Source: Dactylorhiza incarnata
Lineage: Eukaryota > Streptophyta > Magnoliopsida > Asparagales > Orchidaceae
DNA length: 64,000 bases
Assembly: GCA_033032865.1 (NCBI GenBank)
Contig: JAWHQI010000099.1
Span: 4,639,501-4,703,500, forward strand
Direction: 5' to 3'
In this document: positions 1 through 10,873 of the stretch, piece by piece
How positions within the stretch are numbered: the stretch's first letter is position 1
Layout of the letters: every line of letters begins with the position of its first letter
Notes under the pieces: model-generated
Databases searched by the model: none
Seen by the model: only the letters and a program-made list of their open reading frames with translations
What the model was told of the DNA's origin: nothing
Position numbers and translations under genes: made by a program

Positions 1-1431
1 TAAGTTATTTTTTGAAAAGCCAAAAACTGTCAAGTGAGACATCGACGGATCCTACTATCTTCACCCTCGACTTGTTAGCTCGACGTGTAATTCTGTCAGG
101 ACCACAGATATCGGGGAGATTTCGAGTCTATGTAGCAGTAGCTCGCCAAGCTCGAGCGGTGGAAGTTTAGGATACCGGGTCCTTGCTGACATCTGGCACA
201 CCTTAGCTTTTCAAGGAGGTCTAGGTGGCTGGCACAGCTCTGTCATGCATTAGGAAGGACATTGTTATGATCTTAATGATCTTTCAGGGAAAGCAATGTC
301 GGTATAGCCTCTGCGGCATGACCACACCTGCCCTACTGATCATTTTGGTCTGTAACTCTCGAATACTCATTGAAGCGTGGTTAGGTGAGGGGCGGTCAGA
401 AACATCCATGACCGTCGCCTGAACCTTAGATTGGCATGTTTGCAGTTAACTTGGCAATCCATTTGAAAAGACAATGTCGGTATAGCCTCCGCGGCATGAC
501 CACACCATCCTTTTGGATCATTATTTGAGATCCCTTTTTCTCATCTTCTTACTACAAAAAGGAAATCCTATTCATCCCTTTGTACTGGGATCGGACGGTC
601 AGAAATTTATGAGACCTCATGTTCTTCTTTCCTACTTTCTCCGAAGAGCGATTTGAGTCATTTACGATCACCGGATATAACATTTTCAGGATAATCGAGG
701 CCGCTATTCAAAAATCTCTTATGCCAGCTTGATAAAGATCGGCCCGATCTCAGAAAATTTGAGATTCCAATGCTTTCTGCTATTCAAAGCTATATGGAAC
801 GATCATGATACTCTGTGCCTCATCAAGTGAAAGTTGGGTTTTTCTTCAAAAGCGGCGGTCTGAATATAATGTGATCGCTGAACTGGAGTTCCATGAAGAG
901 CTATCATTTTCCTTTTCAAATAAGTAATCTTGTTCATCAAGGGGTCATTAAACGGGTTTCCTGAAAGTCATTTGGGCGCCGATCACCCAGAGTGTAATGA
1001 GTTCAAATCATCTTCAAGTTATAATTTCCTTATATTACTACCTATGTAATAAGAGACCGCGGTGACTACTATGGATAAGTTTGTTATTTTCTGATCACAG
1101 TTATATGAGGCTGTTTGCTGAATTTCTTTTAGTGATCTGATTATCTCAAGATCGCAGAGTAGTCTTGTGTATATAAAGTATCGGCTTTTTCTTCAAGGCC
1201 TTTAGCGTTTTTCCAAGAGATCGCCACCTGAAGTTTTTTAATGTTGATGTAAAATTGTGATAAACCTAGGGCATTGAGATCGAATGCCGATTCAAACTCA
1301 ACAAATAAATATATACATCAAAAACAAATTCACTCAGAATCTAGCAGAAATCCAATTTCCTATATTTCTGAAATATCTATTACAACGAGACCGCTCGATC
1401 TCCAAAAAAGAAAAATGAATATCATTACAAT
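1..1431. other. Non-coding 3' flank of the two-gene module
   Basis: No convincing coding sequence is seen on either strand. The stretch lies downstream (minus-strand sense) of the two genes at 1432-5781. It contains a 35-bp direct repeat (separate entry) and a few copies of GACCGC/GCGGTC (near 388, 853 and 1055), so it appears to belong to the same mobile unit. The left end of that unit is not recognisable inside the window. Confidence 0.4.
294..506 (+). repeat. 35-bp direct repeat, two copies 178 bp apart
   Basis: Positions 294-328 and 472-506 are the same 35-mer with one mismatch (core GTCGGTATAGCCTC). Both copies are followed at a similar distance by a GGATCATT/TGATCATT word. The function is unknown. 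Confidence 0.8.
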
Positions 1432-3141
1432 TCACTCTCTCCTTGACCTTTTAGAAGACCTCTCACTCGAGGGGGAAGAACCGGTCTCTGCAGAGGATTC
1501 TTCTAAACTATTCCCCGGAAGTCTAGATCCAGAGCTTGAGCTCGAACTGGAATCTAGGCCAAGGGTATAGCGGCTTCCACTTTCTTCATCCTCGATCACC
1601 ACATTTTCCTCTTGGACTGCGGTCTCATCAGCAGCATCAGCAGATTCATCAGCCGCATCCGCAGTCTCTTCAGCGGTCACAGATTGTTCTTCAATTCTTT
1701 GCGCCGCATCAGGGAAGAGATCGGCGAACGAAACATCTTTGAATTCTTCAGTAAATCCACCACGGTTACGGACCTCATCCAGCACCTGGTCGGCGATCTC
1801 TTTTATATGGTGCATCAAAGCTCTCTGGAAAGCTGGATTCTCAGGGTCATAAGCTGCTTTTTCAAATTGCTGCAAAAGAGATATATGTTAGACCACGCGA
1901 TCATAGGTAACACATTCATAAAATATAGGCAAAATTCTCACTTTTCTTTCCTCTTGCAATGCAGTTATTTCTTCCAGAGCACTGCGAAGAGACCGCCCTA
2001 TATGATGATTTAAGATTGTACTTCTGGCGGTCACTTGGGCACAGAGGTCGAGGAGCGCATCGGTCTCGATATTTAATATTTCATTTGTGTTTTTTCTCCC
2101 GTACAAAGCCGAAGTGACCGCGTATGCGTGACGGGTCACCTTCCCACTCCACAAGGGCAGATCAGTGGACACCTTCATAGATTTCCCTTTGGCCGCCCAT
2201 TTGAGGAGAGGTTTTCCTTTGATGTCCTTCATTTTTCTTTTAAAACCCACCAAGGGAAAAACTCGCTCGGTGGTCTCATAAGTAATGCCGAACACGTCGG
2301 CCTCACGCTTCAGCCTCCTCTCCCTCTGAGTAAGAACTTCTGCAGCTGGGGAGATAGGATCTTGAACAGGGACCGCAAAGGTCGCTAAAAGTAGGGAAAA
2401 AGTTAGGAGCATACAAAAGACATAAAAGAAAATTATTCGAGACCGCAAGAAAAACTTACTTTCAGCTGGAGTAATTTCGGCGATCTCGGGCCAGATTGCT
2501 AGATAATGAACAAGATCGATCCTCTTGCCCGCCAAGAAAGCCAAGATTTTCAGCTCCTCTTCTGAGACCGCTTTTATCTTCTTAAAGATACTGTCAGGTC
2601 GTGGAGAGGGCGAGTTCTTGAGACCACCAAGGTCACCTTCGAAGACAAGAAACCTCTCTGTCCAGAAAGAGATTTTATTTGGAAGATTCAGGATTTTTAT
2701 TCCATCTTCTGAAAAGTACATCAACCCTTTAAACTCTTCCTTTTTTCTGCCTTCCTTCAAAATCTTCGCAGTGAAAGTTGCGCGGAACAGATTCATTGTA
2801 AATTTCACTCTTTCCGATCTCAAGTAATTGATGAAGACATTAACCAGACCGATGGAGTTCGGGGCCAACTGAGCGAGCACGAAGCCGTAATATTCCAGGA
2901 TCTCTAGCCATTCCCATGGGAGGGGAATCCTCAACCCCTTATCAAAGTGATCGATGGGAATAATAAACTTTTTCTCCCCCACAAAGTTCAACTTTTCTTG
3001 TTCAGTTGGCGGTCTAACTACTACCTGAGTTTGGATCATATATTTCTTTATAAACTCAATATACTCATCCTTTGATAGGCGACCTTGTTTATGATCGGCA
3101 TTCAGGAAGATGGTGGCAGAAGAAGCACGAGCGGACACCAT
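1432..3141 (-). CDS. PF04195-like (putative gypsy-type transposon) protein, 3 exons
   Basis: Three exons can be read on the minus strand: 3141-2460, 2384-1942 and 1869-1432. The introns are 2385-2459 (75 bp, GT...TTTTAG) and 1870-1941 (72 bp, GTGAG...TTGCAG). Phases match (phase 1, then phase 0), and the joined frame is open for about 520 residues. The upstream Met at 3177 is possible, but it lies within about 35 bp of the TATA box, and the Met at 3141 has a better AAAATGG context. Residues ~60-140 contain IPLPWEWLEILEYYG, then LAPNSIGL and NLFRATF. This pattern resembles the plant 'putative gypsy type transposon' domain (Transposase_28, PF04195). The C-terminal exon is acidic and Ala/Ser-rich and ends in basic KRSRR. 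The family has no proven enzymatic role, and no catalytic motif is visible. Such proteins are known as antisense extra ORFs of Tat-lineage retrotransposons. The gene sits tandem to, and 370 bp downstream of, the coiled-coil gene. Confidence 0.7.
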
Positions 3142-3211
3142 TTTTAGCGATCGCTGAGATCGGTGCTTAGAGCGCATTCAAGAAAGCATAAAATAAAGGT
3201 CATGAAGACGG

Positions 3212-3221
3212 CTATTTATAG
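3212..3221 (-). promoter_or_regulatory. TATA box of the PF04195-like gene
   Basis: The minus strand reads CTATAAATAG, a consensus plant TATA box. It is about 70 bp upstream of the preferred start at 3141, which predicts transcription starting near 3180. The neighbouring gene has a matching box, so the two genes seem to be separate transcription units. Confidence 0.65.
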
Positions 3222-3514
3222 AAGACGAAGGGTCATTTCGTAATCATTACCTCTTGAAGATCGCCCAGCAAAAAATATTCAGACCGCTCGACCTGTGCAA
3301 AGTTATGTAAAAGCATACTATGGTTGGCGATCTCAATCAATAAAAACAGCAGCAATACAGGCAACCCAGGCATAAAGAGATCGAAACTTTACAAATCAAG
3401 GCTGCACAAAACATTAAAATTAAAATAGCCACACAAATATATGGAAAAATAGTAGTAAAATTTTACAAAATATATTGTTTAAATCCAGAGACCGCTCGGT
3501 CTCAAATTAAATGA
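3222..3514. other. Spacer between the two minus-strand genes
   Basis: This 293-bp spacer has no ORF. It is AT-rich and holds GACCGC copies near 3282 and 3490 and GATCGC-type copies near 3262 and 3328. It should contain the 3' UTR of the upstream gene and the proximal promoter of the downstream gene. Confidence 0.5.
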
Positions 3515-5781
3515 TCATCTCCTAGGAGGCCTGTTTCTCCCTACATGAGCTGCGACATCTTGCATGTCGTTCACTGCGGCCATAACCGACACCAAGTTAT
3601 GATTGGCCAGCATTGCAGATCGGTGAATTTTTGACATCTCCTTGTCCACCTGCTCCATAGGGATCAGTACAATTTCAGGTTGCGGTCTCTCCGCTGGATG
3701 ATCGCTGGAGGTACCCGGTCGCATCAACATCTTTCCATGACCGCTCCTCAGCCTCTCATTCTCCGCGGACAGCGCCGCAGCCTTCCCCTTGTAGTACTCA
3801 GCCTCCTTTTCAGCTTTTTTAAGAGCTCGCGCGATTTCTGCAACCCTCAGATCGCATTCTTCTCGAACCCTCTTCTCATTAGAGTGCAATTTCTCTTCGA
3901 GATTGCGAATCTGATCGTGCTGAGTTCGCTCCCTCATCAGCATAGAGAGAACGTCCTCGAACATTGGGTTAAGGATGTTGGTTAGCTGAGGGGAGATCTT
4001 GATGTGCTGAGGAAGTTCTCCCTCCTCGATCTCAGCATCATCGTCATCTGCGGTCACAAGAGATGAGTTATTTCAATCATTAACATACGATCAGATAAGC
4101 TCTTTAAATAAACAGAAAGTGTACTTGGAAAGAATTTGAGACCGCAGTCACGTAAAGCTCTCCTGGTATCTTTAGTGACCGCGGGATCTGCGGTCAGTGA
4201 AAGGCGATCTGATCCCCTTAAACGCTCCAGATCCATTCTTTCCAAATCTCTTTTCTGCGACTTTTCCCCCTCTTTTCTTCTTCTTTTCAATTCTTTATTA
4301 CTCAAAAGGATATCATCGGTCTCAATAAAGACGATCTCACGCTTTCTTTCAGGAGAAACAGAACAAACTATAGGTAATGGAAGGAACTCAAATGACCTGG
4401 GAATCGTTTTATTCTTACCAGCTCGCGAAATCGAGACCGCTGCCGCACGATCTGCTGCAGCCCTGTTCAAGCAATCTCCCTGAAGAGAATCATCTAGAAG
4501 ACCGCCAGAAAGTGCAGCTTTTTCCTTAGCAATCTGCAGCTTCGCCGCGGTCTCCTCCTCGGCGTTTTTGTCCTCTGAAGTCTGCAAGGCCGCATCCTTT
4601 TTTCTCTCTTCAGCGATCAGGGCCGCCTTTTCCTCAGCGACCCTGACCGCTTCTTTCTTCCTCTCCTCAGCAAGTAGAGCTGCCTTCTCCTCGGCGGCCC
4701 TGACCGCCTCCTTCTTCTTCTCTTCCTCGACGGTCTTAGCCGCCTCTCTCCTCTTCTCCTCTTCCTCTCTTTCTTTTTTCTCTTTCTTCTCCTTGTCTTT
4801 CTTCTTCTCCTCGTCCTCTCTCTTTTTCTTCTCCTTCTTCTCCCTCTTTTCTTTCTTATCTTTTTCTTCTTTCTCCTTTTCTTTCCCTTCTTTTTCCCTA
4901 TGTTCCTCTACCTCTTTCTCTTTCTTCCTCTTCATCATCTCTTCCATTTCCATCTTTTTCCTTTCTTCCTCCTTTGCCTTGATCGCTGCGTCAGCGATCT
5001 CCTTCTCCCTGTCTGCAATCTCCTTATCAACAACAACATTTCTGAGAGCTGAAGCCTCTAAGGGATCCAACACCTGCAATGATGAAAAAGATGAATTATT
5101 AGAAGAAACCTCATCAAGGTAGGCGATTAATCCAGAATCATCCTCTCTTGGTAAGGTTGAGACCGCGGGAAGGAAAGGGAGATCGCCCTTAGCATTAACC
5201 TTATGGAACTCCGCGGAGTCTTCTAGGTCGACAGATTTAGGAAATACGGTCGCCTCCATGGCGGTCACATCTTTTCCTTCCTCATTTTTCCTGCTCCTCT
5301 TATAAGTCAAACTAGATGGACTTGAATTTTTTCTCTTCTTGCCCTTCGCAGCGATCTCCTGGTCAGCAATCTTCTGCCTCAAGGATTCGTCCTCGGCTTT
5401 CTTCTGACGCAGCCCAGCCAGAATGACCTCGGTAGAGGCGGTCTCAGGAAGTTTGGAAGATGTTTGATCCAACGCCTCTAGGGATTTCTGACAATTAAAA
5501 GAAATGGAAAAGTCAGGCAATTTCCATACAGGATCTGAAGAAGTATTAGACGGATCAGAAGCAACAGAGACCGGCACAATCGAACCCTCAGGAAGCTCAG
5601 TTTTCTTTAACGGAGATCGGGCGGTCTCCTTTGAAGTGCTCACTTTCGTTAAGTTTTTTGGCACTTTCTTTCCTTTCTTCGAGCTAACACTCTCCTTCTT
5701 TCCAGGAGAGTTCGATTTCGATGGAAGAGCCTTTAAGAGATCGAGCATAGTCATCTTTGCAAGAAGATCGAACCTACCCAA
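3515..5781 (-). CDS. Charged coiled-coil protein, 2 exons
   Basis: Exon 1 is 5781-4125 and exon 2 is 4047-3515. They are separated by a 77-bp phase-1 intron (4048-4124, GTAC...CCGCAG). The joined frame is about 729 residues. Exon 2 alone would have to start at GTG, which supports splicing. The N-terminal half has basic nuclear-localisation-like clusters (KGKKRKN, KRSRK). A long Lys/Glu/Arg-rich segment at residues ~255-425 is predicted coiled coil or single alpha helix, with a repeated AAEEKAALLAEERKKEAV-like unit of about 17 residues. A second coiled coil lies in exon 2. I recognise no catalytic domain. Neighbourhood and layout suggest a partner of the PF04195-like protein, which is inference. 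The coding strand is dotted with GACCGC words that fall in different frames. It could instead be a captured structural gene. Confidence 0.6.
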
Positions 5782-5842
5782 TTATCAAAGACCGCTCAAA
5801 GTTTGGAATATCTTAATGTCTTACAGAATGGAGGCTTCAGCC

Positions 5843-5853
5843 GGTATTTATAG
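5843..5853 (-). promoter_or_regulatory. TATA box of the coiled-coil gene
   Basis: The minus strand reads CTATAAATACC about 62 bp upstream of the ATG at 5781. This predicts a start near 5815 and a leader of about 35 nt. A GACCGC copy lies between the box and the ATG, at about 5791. Confidence 0.65.
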
Positions 5854-6480
5854 ACCAAGCCGCATTAATGATGGTCGCTGTCTCAGCGGTCAAAGCTTAC
5901 ATTTTTGAAGTTCCAGGTGCAACTTAAAAATGTGCGGGGATTATGTTTGCCCAGAAAGCCCGCGACCTCCTCTTATTGTTCAGTTTTCCCGATCTCAGCG
6001 GTCTCAATTGAAGTGATCGCCCAGATCGTCAGATGCCTCCTCAACCGGGATTTTCTAAGTACCAAGCGGTCAAGACAGTGCGAGACCGCCAGCTTAAGCT
6101 GTCTGGTCGTTTTCCTTATTTTTGTTATTTGTACCCCATTTCCCTGCCCCGGCTCTCCTGTACCCCGGGCAGCCCGTAGTTTTCAGTTCTGCCCGTTTGG
6201 GCAGCCCCCTCGTCTATAAATAGAGGGGTAGGGGGTACCAGAAAAGGAATTTTTGCTCCGAGGCTCCAGCTTACGACCTGTGTAAGCGGTCTCATTTCCT
6301 CGTGATCGCCATTTCGTGATCGTTTTCCCTTTGTTCTTGCATCTTCTGTCTTAGTAACCTGCACTTCGCAGTTTTCTCCCATCCCCTTTAGTGTGAATTT
6401 TGGAGGTACCATTTTTGGCACCAACAGAACGAACACGCGACCTTCAGATATGATTGATGTAAATTCCATTATCTGAATGC
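5854..6480 (+). mobile_element. Probable LTR 3' portion with plus-strand promoter
   Basis: A plus-strand TATA box (6214-6223) is embedded in an inverted repeat (CCCCTC...GAGGGG), just after the palindrome CTGCCCGTTTGGGCAG at 6189-6204. About 200 bp further on is TTTTTGGCACC (near 6411), which resembles the start of a gypsy primer-binding site. GCGGTC copies occur near 5897, 6000, 6065 and 6285. I read this as U3-R-U5 of the element that carries the two antisense genes. The LTR start and target duplication were not found, so this is inference. Sequence after ~6480 loses the motif. Confidence 0.4.
6214..6223 (+). promoter_or_regulatory. Plus-strand TATA box of the putative LTR
   Basis: CTATAAATAG is a consensus TATA box and points away from the two minus-strand genes. 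It is flanked by an inverted repeat and preceded by a 16-bp palindrome. Confidence 0.55.
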
Positions 6481-8944
6481 ACTCAAAAAATCTACCAAAT
6501 ATGATAAATCAGACACAATACTTGTTTTGCATGCTCTCAAAAAAAATCTCAATGCACCACGAACATCATGATTTGATAATTAGGAAAGCAAAAATCTATT
6601 ACATTTTTAATAGAATGATGGTATTCGAAGAAAGATGGTGAACTACAACAGTAAGTTTGGTTTCCGGTAAACAGAAGCCATGGATAGTGCATCATGTAGA
6701 TTTCTGTGCATCGAAAGCGATCGCTTGTCTAATTGCTTACCACACAATACTTTTGTGAATATACTTTTGTTCTCATCAAAGAAAAGCACCAAACCACACA
6801 ATACTTGTCCAGTAAAGGAATTATCAAAGACATGAAATATGTAAAGAATAAGGGTTTCCAAAGCATATGTAGAAATAAGACCATGATGAGCACCCAAAAT
6901 ATGAATTATCCACGGGGATGCCTTGTACACAGGGCTGACCTTATGTAAATAATTGTTAAAGGTTTTAAATACTGCATTCTCCTACTAAAACACGATTTAT
7001 TTATAATAATTTTAAAAAATATATCTATGAATATTTCAAATTACCCATTATCCCACTTGGACAAGTCATTCTTTTAATTTACAATAGATGGACAATGGAA
7101 TATTATGGTAATGGGGTCAAAGCTAACAATGGTGAACTAACATAAATTATCATAATGCAACACACTCAACTAACAACTGTTGACATTCATTTAAACATAA
7201 GAATAAAAAAAATTGAAATGTGGTAATAACTCACAATGATATCATGAAATCATTTGTGATAATGCTACTTGACTGTTTGAGAGAGTTTCCTACCAACTGC
7301 CAAAAAATGGATGTAATTTAGTAATTATGAGCTCTTAAATTAGGATACCTTGAAAATTTTATGTAATATAAGCCACCGCGTGATGAATTTAGTAATTGCA
7401 TTGATGAATTTATAATATCCACACCATGGTGGAGGAGCTGAACTCACATTGTAACCATTCAACTGGAGAAGAGGAAAAATCAACCTTGAACTCGAGATTT
7501 TAAAACACACTGTCAGTCCACAACATGACACCAAACACCTTAACAGAATTTCCTGAAAAATTCATTAGGTAATATCCACATAGAAATTTTTTAAATGAAA
7601 TCCATGATCAAGAATTAATTTTCTTTTTCTAAATTTGAAATTATTCCAATCCATGATCTAAAATCACTAATTTAAAAGCTTACAGTTGAAGCAATAAATG
7701 ACGATTACCCTATGAAAAATAAAATTGGGAGCATAAATGATGCGTAAATATAAAATATTGCAGAACTTCTGCATCAACGTGCAAAAACCATTTGAGAAAC
7801 CTAAACAGGGATAGTTACAGACAATTGAATCTTCACAATCAACCGTCAAATAGCTAAGATAAAGAACCCACTGTTCTGGCAGAACCCACTGCTCCGGCAA
7901 TGATGAGGAATTATATTTGATTATGAGCCTGATGGTTTTTCAAAAAGAGGAATGGAAGAATTGCAATTTGCAAATCTTATAAAGTGGTATAGATCCATAA
8001 TAAAGTTAAATAAAACAATTGTAGAGGGGCATAGGGTGGAGCAACATCACTGATCAGTATTTTGTAAATAGAACTTCAAAATTTGGCCAGTAAAATAACA
8101 AATGTAGAGTAAATTATCTGCTACTTAAGTATTTACTTACACAGATGCCATTAAAGAACAATTTCATCCTTCTACATGAATTCTCACATTTTTGAATAAG
8201 AAAGGTGACCAATCCAGTACAAGGGCTGCTATTTTCTTCTTGGTAAGAAGCATGTTAAAGAGAAAATGAAAGGGAATAATGTCTTCATGGGAGCACCAAC
8301 ATTTTTCTTCAACATATCACCTTTTCAACTCAATAAATACAGCTCAAATGAAACGCAAATGCAAGACAAATGAAGATGAAATTAAACATGAATGAAGGGA
8401 TCATATCAGTCAAATTTAGAACAGTAGACATAACTTGTTTACTCCTCACCACCATCATTTTTTGTTATGTTGTAAGACAATTTCTTGCTCAAATTTTAAC
8501 TATTTTGTACCAATACTGTTGTTTATGCCCGCCATTAGGAGAAAAAAAGGAAGAAAAGGTGCCCTAACCAATTTGGTCAATTGAACAATAATCAATTGAA
8601 GAAAAGTTTTTGGGTTGCCATCTCGCCCTAGATTAGCAAGATAGACAACAGAAATTTGCATCAAATATTTATATGACCTTGAATAGCAAAAGAAAATTAA
8701 ATGCAATGGTCTTTAAACTAAGTAGAATAGCAGAAGGAAATTGAATATAGAAGGACTTTAAAGCCTTAATCTAAGGTTAACGTAGGACATGTGAATAATA
8801 AATCAAGTGAGTATACTGAAGTAAAAAATGTTCACAACTCACTAAACTTTGGTGATATATCAACATCATTTGTAGACTTTTCAAAAATATCAGAGCTGCA
8901 AATTATACTTGATTAGAATACTCAAAATTAGCATTTACATATAC
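6481..8944. other. AT-rich host-like DNA, no definite gene
   Basis: The stretch is low in GC, without LTR features or motif clusters. Only short ORFs are present. Some minus-strand pieces look exon-like, for example around 8840-8896 and 6640-6740, but none matches a family I can name. It may hold introns and further decayed exons of the SEC24-like gene to the right. Confidence 0.35.
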
Positions 8945-9053
8945 TGAGAGTGTAGCACTTGGAAGCCATCATAGCAATGAAGTACTTTGATGAGCTGACT
9001 ACAGCTGCATGATTTTCTCTTATAGAGACACTCTGTTTAGCAAGCCCTTCACA
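8945..9053 (-). pseudogene. Exon-like open segment, unidentified
   Basis: On the minus strand a GTTTTAG acceptor precedes 36 open codons that begin CEGLAKQSVSIRENHAAVV, and a GTATATG donor follows. It lies downstream of the SEC24-like exon on the same strand and may be part of the same decayed gene. I cannot match it to SEC24 or to another family. Confidence 0.3.
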
Positions 9054-9196
9054 CTAAAACATGATGGATAAAATCAACAAATGAAATAGTTAACTCAATT
9101 AACTACACTTGAAATATTTCTATGCATAATAAATTTATGCAAAAGCGTAATCAATACGACATGAATAATCATAACAAATTCTACATGCAATATTAC

Positions 9197-9381
9197 CTTG
9201 GGTAAATCAGGAAACCTGGATTAGTCAAGGCCAAATTTTTTTATTAATGATATCTGATGGAAGCATTTGTCCAAGCCAAAAAAACAAAACTAAATCCATG
9301 ATCACAGATGTATATGCCTCTGGAGTCTAATCTTCCAACAATTAAAGGTAATTGTTTATGAGTGTCTTCGTAATCTGCTCC
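9197..9381 (-). pseudogene. SEC24-like gelsolin-domain exon, frameshifted
   Basis: A minus-strand exon runs from a CTTGCAG acceptor (9382) to a GTAATA donor (9196). It encodes LPLIVGRLDSRGIYI, then a DHGFSFVF-like stretch, then GQMLPSDIIN in a shifted frame. This fits the C-terminal gelsolin-like domain of SEC24, the COPII cargo-binding subunit, where plant homologues have LDSRGLYIYDDGF followed by FGRMLSPDI. One extra base in a 7-A run at 9278-9284 (plus strand) breaks the frame, and a stop follows near the exon end, so the copy is non-functional. Other SEC24 exons were not found. It may be a gene fragment captured by a transposon or a relic of an old duplication. Confidence 0.55.
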
Positions 9382-9653
9382 CTGCAAGTATAATAACTTG
9401 AACTCATTATTCACCCATAAATATATACAACTTACTGGATAATGTCAGTAGTCTCTTATCATTTCAATTTAAAAAGTATAACATCTTATAGGGTATGTTT
9501 TTACCTTTGAAATGACCTCATCTGCTCTGAATAAGGTAGGTTAATTTGAGGAAGCCATTGCACAAGCACCTTGCATGCGCTACCTTCAATCAATTCGACA
9601 TGTTATGTTCAACATCAAAAATTTATAAAAGGAAGGGCAGGGATGGCTGGGAA

Positions 9654-10145
9654 TTACATATGTTGTAGTGGGATCATCGAACCATGGAGAAAAAATGGAG
9701 TATCTGGGCACCTCGATCTTAATCCGGAAGATATTCTTGCTCGAAGTAGACGGAATGGACGAAGGGGAAGAAGAATACCCATTCTATGAGGAGTCGCCGC
9801 CTCGTCATCGACCATCTTCTTCACTCGCAGCTTCATCCAATCGTCTGTAAAAGGCAAACTAGGGCACGCTCCGCTCACTGTTTGCAGCCATTGCGTTGTG
9901 GAAGGCGAATAATGGAGGAACCGAGAGGGCATCAGGCGGAAATCATGAAAATTTTCATCTCGACATGGGTCCTCCCATGGCTGGGAGCTTGGCGGAGGGC
10001 GTAGTAAGGGAACTGGGTTGCCGGAGCTGGGCACCTTATCCGGTGGGACTGGGGTCTTGGGTGGAGCTAGAAAACTTGGATGGCGGAGCGGGGCACCTTG
10101 GCTGATCGAAACCCTAAAGCTTTGTTTAATAATGTCCAGTGACAA
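9654..10145 (-). CDS. Uncertain 163-codon ORF, proline-rich
   Basis: This open frame lies upstream, on the same strand, of the SEC24-like exon. The first ~60 residues are Pro-rich (APPKTPVPPDKVPSSG), and the middle has a charged DDWMKLRVKKMVDDEAA stretch. No domain is recognised. It could be the first exon of a decayed or chimeric gene, because GC content rises here relative to both sides. It could equally be chance. Confidence 0.25.
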   Translation of the reverse strand: MSLDIIKQSFRVSISQGAPLRHPSFLAPPKTPVPPDKVPSSGNPVPLLRPPPSSQPWEDPCRDENFHDFRLMPSRFLHYSPSTTQWLQTVSGACPSLPFTDDWMKLRVKKMVDDEAATPHRMGILLPLRPFRLLRARISSGLRSRCPDTPFFLHGSMIPLQHM

Positions 10146-10395
10146 AATTTCATTTTATCGCTAAAATTTTTTGGTTGGAGCCAAAAGTTAAATATATTTA
10201 TGTATTTTTAATTTGAAACAAATTAATTGTTGTTAATCATAATCAAATTTTTAGCAATAAATTTTTTTCTTTCTATTTTTGAAAGAAATTTGTAGCGAAG
10301 CAAGCGAGCCGCCGGAGAAGAAATTAGCGAAGCCCAAACAGAGCCTTCGTAAAATTCACAGGGATATGAGTGTTTTAATTTTTTGCCCAAATCTG

Positions 10396-10417
10396 ATGGA
10401 GGGAAATTTCCCTCCAT
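10396..10417. repeat. 22-bp perfect palindrome
   Basis: The core is GGAGGGAAATTTCCCTCC, extended to 22 bp and followed by ATATTTCA. The same palindrome with the same downstream flank recurs at 33980-34003, and a one-sided version at about 34509-34535. Confidence 0.85.
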
Positions 10418-10695
10418 ATATTTCAGGGCATGTGTAATATTAAAATTAATAAATTTAATTTTTTTTAATTAATACAACAACACCACCTGAGACTTCGTCT
10501 CCCTTTGGCGCGGCATTTTTCCTCTAGTGATCAGTTTGGACAAAAATGTCACCGCCATAAAATATTGTTTGGCATAACAACAACTATGACCTCCATCAAG
10601 AAAAGAAAACTAGTCTTGAACATAAAAGAAAAGACAACAGTTATGTTCGCCATCACGAAAATTCATAGGTGAGGTCAGGCATTCACTAATTACGT

Positions 10696-10873
10696 TTGTG
10701 TGTGTGTGTCTGTGTATCTGTCTGTCTGTGTGTTTGTCTGTTTGTGTGTGTGTGTGTCTATCTGTGTGTCTGTCTGTGTTTGTATGTGTCGGTGTGTTAA
10801 TCTGTGTTTGTATGTGTCTCTGTGTCTGTCTTTGTGTCCGTGTCTATGTGTGTCTGTGTCGGTCTGTGTCTGT
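10696..10873 (+). repeat. TG-rich microsatellite
   Basis: This is an imperfect TGTGTC/TGTCTG array of about 178 bp. Open frames through it on both strands are repeat artefacts. Confidence 0.9.

Larger units (their letters stand above)
388..6290. repeat. GACCGC/GCGGTC motif field
   Basis: By eye I count about 40 copies of GACCGC or its complement in 5.9 kb, against roughly 3 expected for a hexamer on both strands. About 20 copies of the C-to-T variant GATCGC/GCGATC are also present. Copies occur in exons, introns, promoters and spacers alike and in both orientations. The usual extended form is GAGACCGC. The same word is concentrated in the copia LTRs at 47189-48461, 57752-59018 and 63191-64000. 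Confidence 0.85.

Noticed and set aside
5060..5110. A 45-bp intron in exon 1 of the coiled-coil gene (GTTTCT...TTGCAG)
   Set aside because: It is shorter than plant introns usually are, and the frame is open through it, so exon 1 was left whole.
4568..5122. 184-codon Ser/Phe-rich plus-strand ORF resembling a membrane protein
   Set aside because: It is the antisense shadow of the Lys/Glu-rich coiled-coil exon.
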